Assembly: GCA_026874595.1 (NCBI GenBank)
Contig: CM049317.1
Location: 32,412,901 to 32,476,900, forward strand
Source: Sipunculus nudus
Lineage: Eukaryota; Annelida; Sipuncula; Golfingiida; Sipunculidae
Direction of reading: 5' to 3'
Length of the DNA: 64,000 bases
Part shown: piece by piece, positions 1 through 13,000 of the stretch
How positions within the stretch are numbered: the stretch's first letter is position 1
How the letters are laid out: each line of letters starts with the position of its first letter
Position numbers and translations under genes: made by a program
The notes under the pieces: model-generated
The model's database searches: none
Seen by the model: the letters and a program-made list of their open reading frames with translations, nothing else
Told to the model about the DNA's origin: nothing

Positions 1-1377
1 ACAGCACATATTCCAGTTCGTTATTGCTCTTGTGACGTACGCCTCAGGGTGCAGTAATTTTCAATTATTGGAGTAATCAGACAACTCTAGCAATTTGTAT
101 AATGCAAAATATATTGGCGTAAGGAAGAAAGAACACACTGAAATATCTGTTCAAGTAATAGAAAAGCCAAGGTCCTCGTCCCCGGTTCGAGCATTGATGG
201 AATGATAAATGTGTAGTTCCTGCCCTAAATCCGAGTTACGGTGTTGGCGAGAGGCAGATGATGATATATAGACCGTTTTAGGCTGATCGTGCCGGGTCTC
301 TGTCACCTTATGTTTACAGATTGCCTCTTATACTAACTTACCGGCTTTTCCTGCGTTCTTTGGTAGTTGGTTGGTTACTTTGGTTTTCCAGCCCTGTACA
401 CGTCAATCTCAAACTTAAATCACAACCAAACACCAGGGGCACATCTGCTAAATCATTTAAAGAGTGCCGGGTACAGAACCCTATAGAAGGTGCCAGAACA
501 CCAAAACAAGGACATTAAATAAAGGTGAATTCTAAAAAAAATCACAAGAAAATATGTAATTTGTTGACTGGTATTATTTCGTCACGATATCGTACTTTTT
601 TAATTATATTTTATCTTAGAATTACACTACTCGAAAATAAAACAAATATGTTTTTGTCTATGGCTGCATAACAAATTGCCTATTTGATAGTTTTTCACTG
701 TGAAACGTGTTTTAACAACAAAAACAAGGCACAGGTTTAACGAAGCTGTATTTGCAGCCTCTTATGGTAGATTGATGTATCATTTAGAAAATGTTATTTA
801 ATATTATGAAGTTTAAAAATGAATTATATATTTTAAAAAATCCTAAGTACTCTGAAGCAAAGACCATGTCTACACAGCATAGAAAAAGAGATCCCAATTT
901 CTCGATTTTGGACTTATTATATGGCATATGGCATTATATGGTTCGCCAGAACTCAACCAAGCAGTTTTAACGGTGAGTTGGACATGTTGCAGTGGTCGTC
1001 ATCAGGCGGGGCTTTGTTGTAAACACCCATTTGCCGATAATGATACAATTCATCCATCAAATTCGGAAGAGCAAGAGGCTCCAGCATTTCATGTTTACAT
1101 TTTTGTACTCTTATATAACTTATTCTAGACTTATATATTCAGCACAGGTAGTATAGCCACACGATGCACTATTAAGAACAAGCCGTCCCACCACCAAGAG
1201 GAACGACAGCGCAGTAACATCAGAAGGGTCAGTGGAAGTGTTCCCATAGAGACAGATTGGTCGGCGATGAACCCAAGGCGGACAAGATAATGATTGCTTA
1301 AGAGTCCGGGAGTTGAATGATCATTTCGTCTGCAGCCAGAGAAAGACAAATTTACAGCTGCGTCCAAATGTGTGTTG
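1..1377. other. AT-rich sequence without a supported gene
   Basis: I see no convincing exon, RNA gene or repeat here. Two short plus-strand open frames (321-518 and 928-1128) are within chance length for this composition. The frame at 928 runs into a good splice-donor match (GTGAGT at 973), but nothing else supports it. A tRNA B-box-like GGTTCGAGC at about 183 has no A box upstream. Confidence 0.6.
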
Positions 1378-1605
1378 TCGGCTTCATTGGTCTAGCGGTA
1401 TAACATAGTACTCAAAGCCGGTAGAACAAGAGTTCGAATCTCGCCCGAATAGCGGTCAGATTTTTCACTGTCGGCTCCCAAGTATAATGGGCGCTCAGCA
1501 AGCAAAATGGGGAAAGCCGTCACCAACTATTACTCCTTTAAAGGGTTCTACGGTGGTATAACCCTTCACGGTGGTTACACGCCCGGGGCCCGCAGGAGAT
1601 AAAAT
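1378..1605 (+). mobile_element. tRNA-derived SINE-like element
   Basis: The head resembles a tRNA gene. It has an A-box match TGGTCTAGCGGT at 1388-1399 (the form found in Glu/Asp tRNAs) and a B-box match GAGTTCGAATCTC at 1430-1442, at the normal RNA polymerase III promoter spacing. The acceptor and anticodon stems do not pair properly, so this is not an intact tRNA. An unrelated body follows and ends near 1600 in a GC-rich tail (CACGCCCGGGGCCCGCAGG at about 1579-1597) before a run of As. A closely similar tail occurs at about 62751-62769, also behind a B-box-like sequence. A tRNA head plus unrelated body plus shared tail is standard SINE structure. I did not find clear target-site duplications, and the family assignment is inference. 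Confidence 0.55.
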
Positions 1606-3530
1606 TACGTCTGCAGTATATATTTAATTAAGCTAGCATTAAAAAACTTGAGTTGGTGAACAATAACACAGATTTTAAAAAAAAACAATCAGAGTAATAT
1701 ACGCCACGGTTCTTTTAAACGTTTTATCGCTCAGGCGGCTTCCGTCGATTTGTCGTCTTGCTACAAGTCACAATGATTTATATTCTGACTAATAAACAAC
1801 CACTAGTGCAAGGTGATGGCGGGGTCAGAGAGGGACGAGGTCTGAGCTCAAATTGATAAAATATTGTGCACGGTACTAAAGGGTCATGGTTTAGGTTCCT
1901 TATTAAAATGTCCCATTCTTTTCTTTCACACGACCATGAAGTCCGCTCACGTTTACACACTTGACATCCGTATTTCTCTTCCATGATAATCTACAGAAGA
2001 TGACAATGTCAATTTTGCCGTTGGTGCACTGAAAGATAAAACAGACCATGCGAACCGGAACCGTTACCTAAATCAGACCAATCTTCACAGCATCATAGAC
2101 TGATATTCACAATTTATAGATCTGCAATTTTATTGTTGTATTACTGCGTCGAAACATGAGTTTTATATTACAAATTTGCCTTCTTTTGTTTTACATAGAC
2201 ACAATTTTTTGCCATTAATCAATTACCTCGAGTGAGTTTATTTCGTCCCGGGGGGGGGGGGGGGGGGGAGTTACTTTCTTTATAACCGAGCAAAAGCTTT
2301 TTTATCACACAGACATAAATTCAGTTTAAGGTGTCAGTTTGACGTCTTTTCACAGAATTCAATTGAACAGAATTCAATTTCTATTCAATATAAACACGTC
2401 ATTTTGACATGCTTACAGTTTCATGAGGGTATAGAGGGCACTAATCATAATCTTATAATTACAGGAGTGGCAGATGAGAAGGTCGTGTTACCACTGCATG
2501 GATTCAGGCTGATGATATTGACACATTAATAACTAAGCTTAAAAAGGAGTACATTACAGACAAATCAATACAACTGCTGTGAGACTCCCAGCATCCTCAT
2601 CAAAAAGATGACGTCACGTTGTTTAAAACATGAGCAGGGAGCCGTTATTATCAGCAAATGATTGAGTAATTCATTTAGGCAGATGGACCTTTTTCTTGTT
2701 TCAACATGATTCTTTTATAAGTGTATTTCATTGATTGTTGTAATTAATTTGACAGATCCGATCACCCCTCGTACCGATCATGGGATCAAAGAAGATCACC
2801 CAGACAAAGGTCCGATGGGGTCACAGTAAAATAAATGTATCTGTCTTGAAAATCCTTCGCAGCTGAGGGCCACCTGCAGTCGAAAACCTGCAACATTGAT
2901 TGGACCTTTCCAATGCTTTACTCGAAGGTTCGCATACAGTGCCATAGTAACGTAAAGGTTGAATTTAAAGGAAATCTTAAAGGGGCATATTCATGTACCA
3001 GGCATGTTACAATAATATTTAATATCCATGATATGTTTCCTCCTTAGAATATTATGGGATCAGCTAATATTTCGTTCAAAAAGCGTTTTTCTGCATCCCT
3101 TATGCAAGAGGAAAAGTACTTGCACCGGGCGCCATAAGTGGCGCAAAAAAAAAAAAAAAAAAAAAAAAACATAGCGCATGCCACCTCGTAGCCACTAAGG
3201 GCAACCTTACAAATATAGATTATTCAAGATCATAAGGCACATGCAAAATCAATTTCGTTTAACAGCTGCTTATTGGATGATGTCATCCTACGATCTAACA
3301 TATGACCAGTTAAAAGGATGGCCACTAATGCAGGACACATCAGTTATGCCAGGCTTTTTAAAGAGTCCTAAAACTGGTGAAACATAAACTGGAAATTATT
3401 TTTTTTTAAATTTTGTCTTGTTATATTTAGTGCTCACTCTCATATACAACATTCTAGGAAATTTCTAAAAAAATGTAAAGAAAATAATCTCTTTAAACTG
3501 GTTGACAGGTTGGACTAGAGAACATAACAT
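1606..3530. other. Non-coding AT-rich stretch with simple repeats and scattered regulatory-type motifs
   Basis: No gene is visible. The stretch holds a poly-G run (2250-2268), a perfect CRE palindrome TGACGTCA (2609-2616), homeodomain-type TAATTAATT followed by TGACAG near 2741-2755, and a poly-A run (3145-3169). These motifs are short and could occur by chance. Confidence 0.6.
2609..2616. promoter_or_regulatory. Perfect CRE palindrome (TGACGTCA)
   Basis: The 8-bp palindrome TGACGTCA is the consensus for CREB/ATF bZIP dimers. About one or two are expected by chance in a window this size, and no promoter is recognisable beside it, so function is unproven. Confidence 0.2.
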
Positions 3531-3616
3531 AACAATACGGTATATGTACAAATTTCGTATTGCAATAAATTGCGATATGTGGTATAATGTTACGATATTT
3601 TCATTGTATTAAGTTT
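3531..3616 (+). repeat. Copy of a TATCGCAATA-type dispersed repeat
   Basis: The segment reads tttcgtattgcaataaattg, then a variable middle, then cgatattttcattgtatt. The same order and spacing of blocks recurs at about 31247-31322. Such TTGCAATA/CGATATT sequences are typical of short non-autonomous DNA transposons in marine animals. This copy is truncated, with no visible terminal repeats. Confidence 0.5.
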
Positions 3617-3635
3617 ACGGGAGATGAATGTTTTA

Positions 3636-3644
3636 TCTCTCTCG

Positions 3645-3682
<38 letters not shown>
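3636..3682. repeat. (CT)n microsatellite
   Basis: About 47 bp of CT dinucleotides with two CG interruptions near the left end. Confidence 0.95.
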
Positions 3683-3685
<3 letters not shown>

Positions 3686-5046
3686 CTTTGTTAGTATTTG
3701 TTAAATAATAAAAGTATGTTTATCGATGCCGGCAAACCTGTGGTGATGGACCCATTAACTGCCGGAAAAAAAATACAGAAAAAAAGAACTTAAATGACTG
3801 ATTATTAGTCTATGTTCGATTAAAAAATGTCTTTTATAATTTACAACAAATTCCCAGCCTTAGAATTTGGGTTGCTTGTATTAATAACATTGTTATTATC
3901 TTTTCTTACATTGTAAAAACTAATATATGCCAATGTCCGTGAAAACCAGAAAAAAAACAAAAACAAAATAATGGTCGGATATGGGAAGATCTTTCATGAA
4001 ACAGCCAGCGAACTTTATTAATAATGACACATTACAACGAAAAAATGAATATTCATCTATAATCCTGGTATTGATTTGTTCCAGGTCGCCGCTAACAGTC
4101 AGATTTGCTACTAAGGGCATGTAGGACTGACAGTAATACTTTGTTTTGTGTGACCCTTTTGGACCCTGTCACTGAGACATCTCTATTTGGTCGTTGAAAT
4201 GGCACACGGAGTCAGTGGATCTGTCCATTTAACGTCTTCAGACAATCTGTTAAACTGAAAACTAATCAAAATGTTGAAATAACGTAATGCACCGCTGACC
4301 AAAATAAATTACCAAGGTTTCAATCAACATAAATGATGAGAGCCATTTAAGAGGACGTTGACGACTTTATTTACCGCAGCAGATCTGTCGGAGCTTATGG
4401 CCTGTTTTTCTTTGATTATTTATATGTAATATTAATTCAACTAGAATTATAAATGTTTCTGTTATGTCGTTATAGCCTCACAAACTAATGGGGTTTCGCA
4501 GAAATGTCGGTAAGTGCCTGGTTTATCTTATTAATCCACCTGACCTGTCTGGCGTCACAGCTACCTGGTGCGTGTACATTTCATTAACCTGTGAACTATT
4601 CCGTCGTCCATTGGGGCCCCGAAAAAAGTACTGCAGTTTATTCATATTATGCTCATTAATTTTGCCACAGTTCTTTACCAACTTCCTTCAGCTATTATTA
4701 TTCAATGTAAACAAGTGCAAACAGGATGCCTTCCATTATAGAGCCCTGCAAAGGTTTGATTTACCTTTTGCACTCATAGCACACTGACAACTCAAGTTGG
4801 ATTTTCAAGACAGGCCCTGTTGCTAGATTGAAAGAATACCACTGGTCAAACATCAAACCATATTGTGAGATTGCAGTCATGACATTTAAAATATTGAAGT
4901 AATAAATGAAGACTATTTTATTGTTCACACGACGGTACATGTCAAGCTTAGTCAAGGTGCGTGTGCCCATGTTGTCGGACAGGAAAAACATATGGCTGAA
5001 TATTCCTGATAACTGGCCTTTGTTTGAGCGAGTAGTTAAAGGAACG

Positions 5047-5087
<41 letters not shown>

Positions 5088-8000
5088 AAACCTGTAGGTC
5101 TGATTTGCAATTTAAATATCTTTTTTGGAGGATTCACCCACTCCCCCCCCTCCCCACACACACACCTGTGATAAAAAAAAACGGACGCCTTGCGCACCCT
5201 AAGATCGGCGTTTTTTGGCTTATTTTCATTGAAAAAAATGGAAAATATTTCTTATTTAATTTTTATAGGAATGGGCCAAAATGAAGAACATTCAATAGGG
5301 CGCATGCCGCCTCCTACTTCACGTATACCTGCAGCTGCACTACGAATCGTGTACATACTCCTATCGATTCAACTGTTTAACCTCAGACCATGTGTGTCTA
5401 CAGAATCTTAGAATATTCATGAATAGAAAAAATAGAGGAGCACAAATGGAAACTGGGTTCCAATCTTCCATCCACTTTTATTGGCTATCACCTAAAGGTT
5501 GTTTTGAATGAATTACATGTGACTTCTTAGTTAATGAAAAAAAGGCCTTGCAGAGAGCCGATCACACACAAACTCCCGGTATGGATCTGATGTGAATCTT
5601 CAATATCTGCAATATCTACTGGGAGGAATAGAATGGGACTTCTCCGTTTTTTTTTATTTTGCTTATACACTACACACCTGTTTAATGATATTTTACCTCG
5701 TATGCAGCGTTTGGCATATTCCTATTTTTTCCCGGTCCCATGAATTTTCTTTGGTAAATCCCGACGTGATCCCGACCCGACGACTGCTTCCATCCCAGGT
5801 GTTCCGTTTGCGCCGTTTAATGATGCCTTATGTGACATGGGGGCGTTTTATGGTTCTTGGACAAGCCTGTCTGTCACATATACCAAAGCATCCCTGCCTC
5901 TCCATCTCGTTTATTTCCTCACGTCTGTATCAGCTTCCCAGCTGCATCACAATATACCGCCCCGAGCCGGACACAGATTAGTCTGACTCAGGCTGTATAC
6001 TGAAATACTGTCCATGATACGTCTGTATATGATCCGTCTACGCTGATAGATTTGTAACATGATGATCCTGTTTATTCCAACGGCCTAACAAACATATATC
6101 TATATTTTAATTGACAGTAGTCGCACTGGACTTTTGGCACGGAACTGTTTAGTGACCACGCCTTGGATACGCACGTGTTTGTCCTTGAGCTGTATAGAAG
6201 TGTAAAGTGTGTCCAAAGGGGGGTTATTTTAATAATTTCTCCGTAAATCCAGACATATTTGAAATAAAGTTTCGAAGAGGTTATCGCAGCGCCACCTGTC
6301 GGAAACTAGGATCGTGTGTAAATGGTAAATCATTTTGTTACATTGAATCAAGGCCTGAGGCCCCTCCGGCCGACCGGTTTGTGATGCGTCCATTTTGTTT
6401 TACCGCAAGCATTGCAAGGAGAGGACAACAATCCTACCTAGTTTTCAAAATTTGCAGAAAGTAACGTAATGATGGTGCAAAGTTTAATGCAGAAGCAAAA
6501 CATAACAGTTTCTGCTGCGTAATGGCGGATCGCCTTCCCAAGATGTACTTTCATACTTTAAAATGTGTACTTAAATGTATGAACGGTAAATGTACGTGTT
6601 TTGTGATATCTTTATCTTTTCTCGGACTCATAGACTCATAGGACTCTAGACCTTCCAGTAAAATAATTAAATTAAATAATAGAATATGTGGTACGTAGGG
6701 TTTGAATTAAACCTTTGTCTTAAAGGCTGCTTATTAATTTACAAATTTTCTTTGTTCAGTTATTTCTATGGCCTTTGCTAAAATATGTTAACTTCTCACG
6801 GGTGTATTGTTTGTTAAAATAGGTAAGTCAGCCTTAGTTAGGTAATGGCATCATCTGCGTATTTGAGGTGACAGAAAACTAGTCTTCATGTGCAAAATAA
6901 TGAAGGCGTAAGATAAGCTAATTTATACCGACCCTGATATCTATTCGTTTCAATTTGCACCAGGTTACATTCATACAAACTAAATTAGGATAAGGTGAAA
7001 CCAAGACAGCTGTAATCAGACCATAGAGCATTTGCTAGGAGCAATGTTATTCCTCTAAAGCTCTAAGATTTGAGTACAGATTGTTCCTAATACTCTAAGA
7101 CACATTGGTTCTGAATCTAAATAAAATCTAAATGAATACGAATGATAACAACATTCTTACCTGTTTTCCACACATAGGACGCCTTGGCTAAATTTGTGAA
7201 GAAGATGCCAAACCAAAACCACGTGACCCAATGAGAGCCCGGAAAACACATCTTGACTGTCCTCTGTTTCATGGTATGTTACTCGTGGAATAAATCATAT
7301 TTTCCGGTAAATATTGTGAAGAAACCACCGATCTCCGGCCGTTCACTCTTTAAAGATGCATATCCACCCAGATATTGTTCAGGTCTTCGGTGTCATAATC
7401 CTATATCGGTTCGACCATCACCGTCGTCTAAAATAGAAAATATCTGTAATTAGTGTATACCCTTTCACAATATCTTTTAGTGTATCTGACATTATTCACT
7501 TAGCGTTATTACTGCATAAAATGCGTATTATGTGGCGTTGGACGTTTTGCTGTCCTATTGAGGGCTCGCGTATTGTTCTGACTACTGGTCCTGACTACGG
7601 TCTAAACTTTACGTGCACACCTCCTTTAAATAGGGCGTAATGGGTGATGGCACACTGCGCAGAATCGGGCTCACGAGAGGACGATTCTGCTGGTTGGGGT
7701 TTATGCGTTTTGAAATTCAAAATCCAAAATGTACTGGGAGTTCTTAATGCACTAATCACAAATGTGGTAGAGAAGATGATATAGATTGAATAAGAATTAT
7801 ATCAGAGCAAATCACATAAATATAGATGTTCTGGCGGTAAGGACTTGACGGAATAAAGCAATATTTTGTTAGCATGAGCATATGAATGAAAACAGTAGGT
7901 GTTGTTAAAGAGTTTCATGTTTAATAGAAAACGACGTCTTACTGAAAGGTTGGGTAATAATCCACGGTTGATTTTCTTCTCCCGGTTAATACGATTTACC

Positions 8001-8910
8001 TACCTAGGAGATGAGAAAGGTTTAAACAATGAGTAGGCAAATGCGTGAAAAGTGAGAAACGTTGGCTGAGACTGACACCGTCGGTGGAATCAAACTATAA
8101 AACGACCAACGTCACCAAAACCTGTACATCTATTACGTGTAATTTACCTGGACCAGTGTAATAACATGCAATTATGTTCCAGGTTAACCCATACTCATGT
8201 GAGTGCTGCAATAGAGTTAGATGTGTCTGGAATATGGCACCACATTAGCTATAAGATTTATATTGATTATTCGGGTTATCAATAAATAAACAGTTGCGCG
8301 GTCTCGCATGATGTAATGTCTTATTAGCATGCTAGTAATTATATTACAAAAACTTTCTTCAATCGTCCCTTGGTGCACAAGGTATAAATTAAATTATATA
8401 AGTTCCATTAAATAGACGGAAGTCGTAAATCTTGGTGTAATAAATCTTTAGCCTTTATATTGATGTGGGCTAATTCCCTCATCCGAACCGCTTTAAAAGT
8501 ATACACGTCAATAATTTCTTTCTAGCTTTTGGGACTGACATGTAAAAATATGAAGAGGCAGCCCAAATGGAGTGCATGAGAGATTGAAGCAGTTTAGAAT
8601 AAAATGTTACAGTAGCAGTTGCTTGACTTTCGAGCGGTCAAAGAATGAATGGCGAATAATCTCAAGTCTTGCTTTGCGGTATCGGGGTTACGTCAGTCAA
8701 CCAAGAGACGTAGGTGATCACGTGACTCAGGGACTTGCGATGTCGAGTTGTGTGAACAACACGGTCAGTCTCGCAGGATGGAGCTGACATGCAGTTTGTA
8801 TAAACATGAGCTGGCTGGCCCAGGGTGACACGGGGGATATTCTCTAAATGTAACATCCTACAGGGGTCCCTACATGTTAAATACGTATAGGTACTTCTGT
8901 CTCTCCTAAT
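3683..8910. other. AT-rich sequence without a supported gene
   Basis: The longest open frame of the window lies here (5592-5981, plus strand, 129 codons). It has no recognisable domain, its hydrophobic start comes from a TTT-rich tract, and another frame over its second half is also open. I treat it as chance. The stretch also contains a pure poly-T of 35 (5051-5085) and a short perfect hairpin (7659-7667 pairing with 7682-7690, 14-nt loop). Confidence 0.55.
5051..5085. repeat. Poly-T tract
   Basis: An uninterrupted run of 35 T. It may be the reversed poly-A tail of an old retroposed sequence, but no retroelement body is recognisable beside it. Confidence 0.95.
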
Positions 8911-8934
8911 AAATATATATATATATATATATAA
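8911..8934. repeat. (AT)n microsatellite
   Basis: A short pure AT dinucleotide tract. Confidence 0.9.
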
Positions 8935-11900
8935 ATTTTTGCTAGACAAACATTTAGTTATGGTTTGTTGGGTTGACGACCTATTAATGCCTATTAACAA
9001 CCACCCAACAAGTTTTTGGCGCAATACACAGAATGTTAAGAAAGGGCAACTATGAACTAACCAACCTTAAAATGGCAAGCTTTAGTGAACAGTCAATCTG
9101 TAGAAAATCTGTTGACACGAAAAGATATAAACTACCAATTCAAATATAAGGCTGTGTCAAAGACATTAAGATATAACACTTTTTTCCTCTGTCTTTCTGA
9201 ACAACAACTATGTTTTTATATAGATGGCAGGCAAAATAACTTAACGTAATTAACCACATATCCGAAGCTCCGGCTGCGGCTCCTTCTTAAGTAACTTTCC
9301 TTTGATCTCGTCAATGATGTTGTATTTTACTGCTCTCGTGGGATTCGTATAGTGATTTTATTATGATAGAACTGCGTTTTCTACGTATCCCAGAGTGATT
9401 GCGATAACACGCTAAATACTAATATCACGTGAGTTTTTCCCATTTTATTTCCACTTCATACATTTTGTATGTACTAACTGCATAATCTGCGTTATACTAA
9501 TCCAGTAAGTAATCCGTGTTTCCAATGACTTGTGATGTTTTAAATCAATGCATAGTTTTTCTTAATATTATTTAGTCTTATGGATATTATAGGCACTGGA
9601 ATAGATATCTTGCTTCCAAATTTATTTGGCGAATGGGGTCGACAACATAACCTCCATGTAACTTAATCGTGCCTATCAATGATTAACAGACACTCAGATA
9701 AACAAGCATTTTACTGGTGTTTGGAAGGTTGATTGTCTTGCGCTGATTTGGCTGATTACCTGCATTGAGTGACGTAACTCATACGTCAAAGCTAGTAGCG
9801 AGTAAAACAGAGGTACAAGGTCGGTTTTCTAGCCAGAGCTACAATAGCCATGAACACACAACGCAGTAGGCTTTTATATTGCAGTGTTTTAAGCCGTACA
9901 TGCGTTGTAATACACGCCATAGGAATACATTTTAGTGATCAGCCATCATGTTGCATTGATATCGTGGTTAACAGTACATTGTCTTAACATTAGTCTAGGA
10001 ATGATGCATTAACACAAATGAATAAATGTGAACTAAAAAAATCCTAAAAATCCGTCTCTATGGCAACGAGTCAGATCCTGTTTCAAATACAAGACATTGT
10101 TGAATATGCTGAGGGATTTAGAAATATGTGAATTATAACGTTATTTTCCTCGCCCAGGGTAGGAGTTGTTAGAAAGAATACTAAAAAGCAAACGATTGGT
10201 TTGGTTTGTGTTAGGTACCAGCGTACTTGTAGGCCGTCAGACGTTGTCAAAACTGAAAATATTTGCATCCTTACAGAGCTAAACAGTGCGTTTCTCGTCG
10301 AAAGATGCAAAGACACTCTATTAGCGAGTAGGCTGGTCGTAGAATATCTGATGTCAGAGGGCGGAAATAGCACGAGAGCTAACACAATCAAAGCAGGCTT
10401 AAGGCCGAATGGGAAATACTATTTATACAGGTAAACTAAAAAAAAGCCTCAATAAACAGCGGCACAGGAACGAGAATGGTGAAAGATGCTGGACCGTATT
10501 GAGAAATAAAGAAATCATCAGGATACTGGAACGAATATACATGGGGCGATTACACGGGAAACTCCCGATATTGAGGAAACCTTAGGTATATCAGCCTTTT
10601 TGTAACCTTTACAGTCATGCCCGGGGGAGCTCTCTGCTGCTTTTAAATGAGGTTGTATATGTTGTTGTCTTTGATTTATTCAGCTTCGTTCCTAATACAC
10701 TCCTGGTTGTGACTCAGACATACGCCTCAGATATTTTACACTCGCGGTGTGTTTTTTTTTATGTAAACATTCTGAAGAGTTTCCTCTGTGTTTGAAATTA
10801 ACGCGCATATAAATATTTTTACTGGAAACACACACACACATATATATTTATAAATATATACACACATTAAAACCCCGCCCAACGACCACTTCAGTTTAGC
10901 GAATGATTAAAAATAACGACCACTTTTTCATGGTGCCGGGTACATTTTTCTTTCAACCATTTTTTAATCCTCGTTTTATCGGGCACTTATCAGGCCAAAC
11001 CTTGGTGGCCAATAAAGATTTACAAAGGGTTTATATTTTAATTCTACATTGGCTTTTTACACTGTTTAAACAAGCTACAGGGCTAAGCTTTGCACTCCAG
11101 GTGACAAAGCCTTCAACTTTGCATCGACCAGCTTCTGAGGACATAGACTTGACATTATCATCATATCGTTACTGTACTCATGTAGAAATAATCTGGTTTA
11201 CACTGGAATGGTGATAAGTAGTTTCATCGACGATAACTTATGATAATTTATCGAACAAGAATCCATTGTAATATGTCCAACCTTCTATTAATCCAGCATC
11301 GTTTTCATTTCGACCTCTACTCCTTTTCCAGATAACTATAAGATTGTCTATATGAATAAAATTAATTATGTATTCTTAGTTCATCAGTATAAGTATTAAC
11401 AGCATGCAGTATACAATGTACTTTAAATAACCAAAGTACGGTCATACGGACTACAGTAGGGTCCATGCTTAGGCCCCTCTATAGATGTTTCAATTGCAAG
11501 GTTTTGCGGGAACGTGCAAGTATACCTTTTTAATTCACATTTGAAATTACTAAATTTACTAAAAATGAATGGTCAAGTGTCAGATGCGGACCGATAGCTC
11601 AAAGTGCGTCTGTCCAAGATGCACTCCCTAACAGACCCGAAAAGGTGTTTTCCAGGCACCACAATTTAGTACCAAAAGTGGTAATATAAAACTGATTTTA
11701 CAAGATCCAAGCACGCAAGCCCTCTCGGAGCAAGCTACTTATTGTCAGACAGCTTTTACAAAACATGCTCAATGATAATGCCGCACGCAGCTCGCAGACA
11801 CTTTTAACAACAGATAATATGGAACACTGACTGGCAGGACGTGATACTAGGCTTTTTTAGGAAACAAATAAAGCCAAATAGACTGATGTAGGTGAGTGAC

Positions 11901-12016
11901 ACATATATAGAATGGCGTTGAAATTGTAAATGAATCTTCCAGAGTTAATTTGAACTACTGTCAGTCAAGCAACACACAAATTGATGAACGCGTTGATCAC
12001 AGCAGAGGCACGGTTC

Positions 12017-12018
<2 letters not shown>
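8935..12018. other. AT-rich sequence with an RFX-type X-box and one weak exon candidate
   Basis: No confident gene. An X-box match sits at 10054-10067. An open segment at 10277-10430 (plus strand) lies between an AG and a GTAAAC and is discussed as a finding. The minus strand is also open there for 102 codons (10083-10391), which weakens it. A CA/TA-mixed simple repeat is at about 10830-10866. Confidence 0.5.
10054..10067 (+). promoter_or_regulatory. RFX X-box consensus match
   Basis: GTCTCTATGGCAAC fits the 14-bp X-box consensus GTHNYYATRRNAAC at every position. RFX factors bind this motif upstream of ciliary genes in animals. There is no recognised promoter or ciliary gene next to it, so the match is exact but function is not shown. 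Confidence 0.3.

Positions 12019-12076
<58 letters not shown>
12019..12076. repeat. (TA)n microsatellite
   Basis: About 58 bp of pure TA, preceded by CGGTTCGG. Such tracts can extrude cruciforms. Confidence 0.95.
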
Positions 12077-12078
<2 letters not shown>

Positions 12079-12549
12079 TAGGAATCATTTATAAAAGCAT
12101 ATTTGTTGACAAAAATTTAGAAAACTACCGATGATCGATTATTATTTGATTATTTTACGTACCTTCTATATAACCGTGAAGTGTGCTGTATAAAATTATA
12201 CTAAATTATATATTATTGGCAGAGTAAATTCAGTATAACTGAAACGTCAAGGTTATGGCCGGGATGTTGACATTGATTCGTTCAGAAAATTAAGCTTTTA
12301 TGGTGTTTGAGATTCTGGACAGTCAGTTCGGTTTATCAATGTCTACTCAGAATCTGTGAGGAATTTGTTTCTCGTCAGAATATTGTGTGGTGCTTTGAAG
12401 GCAGGAAATGGCACGAAAGACTGTCACATTTTGTTATGTCAAAAATCCTTAACCATATCAGAGTGAGCAAGGAGACCAAGGTTCTTAGATTCTCGACCAT
12501 ACTGAAAACTACCGAAAAAATTCTTCCCTAACATTAATGTATTGGACAA

Positions 12550-12800
12550 AAACGAATCTCCAAACGCAACTGAAATCAAGACAAAAAGCAGCGCCACGAC
12601 CTTCAATGGTATCCACAATAAGCGGATTCTTTTACGTGACCGAAATCGACTAAATGAAGCGCTGTAACATAACTGAAATCGACAAAAAAGGAGACACAAT
12701 CACATCTGAAATCGACAACAATCGGCGCCCCACTCACAACTGAAATCGTCAAAAATCAGCACCCGGATCATAAATGAAATGACCGAAACTGAAATCAACG
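12550..12800 (+). repeat. Degenerate minisatellite of about 33 bp built on CTGAAATCGAC
   Basis: The block AACTGAAATCGAC or a close variant recurs at about 12555, 12642, 12673, 12707, 12740, 12772 and 12790. Most steps are 31-34 bp. The better copies continue with AAAAATCGGCGCCCC. The array is diverged and gappy at its left end. To the right it passes into a GC-rich segment (12800-12960), where GCGCTCCAG occurs twice about 64 bp apart, and then into a poly-C run (13001-13023). The array, GC segment and poly-C may together form part of one mobile element, but I see no termini. Confidence 0.65.
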
Positions 12801-13000
12801 GTGTTGACCGGTGTTGGCGTGCGCCAGGATGTAGAACCTACTCAAACCGGTGGTCAAATATAGCGCGCTCCAGACCGAATATCTTCGAAATCTGGTGCGT
12901 TTGGGGGACTTGGCGCGCGCAAAACGACGTAGAGCGCTCCAGAAAAACATTTGTAAATAGGGCCTATGTCCCCGACCATAAATTAAATCGACAAATGGTG

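Noticed and set aside
176-310. SINE with B-box GGTTCGAGC
   Set aside because: No A box at a suitable distance and no recognisable tail.
928-972. First coding exon ending at GTGAGT
   Set aside because: Good donor but poor start context, no downstream partner; six-base donor matches are expected many times by chance in this window.
1381-1452. Functional tRNA gene
   Set aside because: The A and B boxes are good, but acceptor and anticodon stems do not pair and a SINE-type body follows.
5592-5981. Longest open frame (129 codons) as a gene
   Set aside because: No recognisable domain or splice context, competing open frame over its second half, and length expected by chance at this composition.
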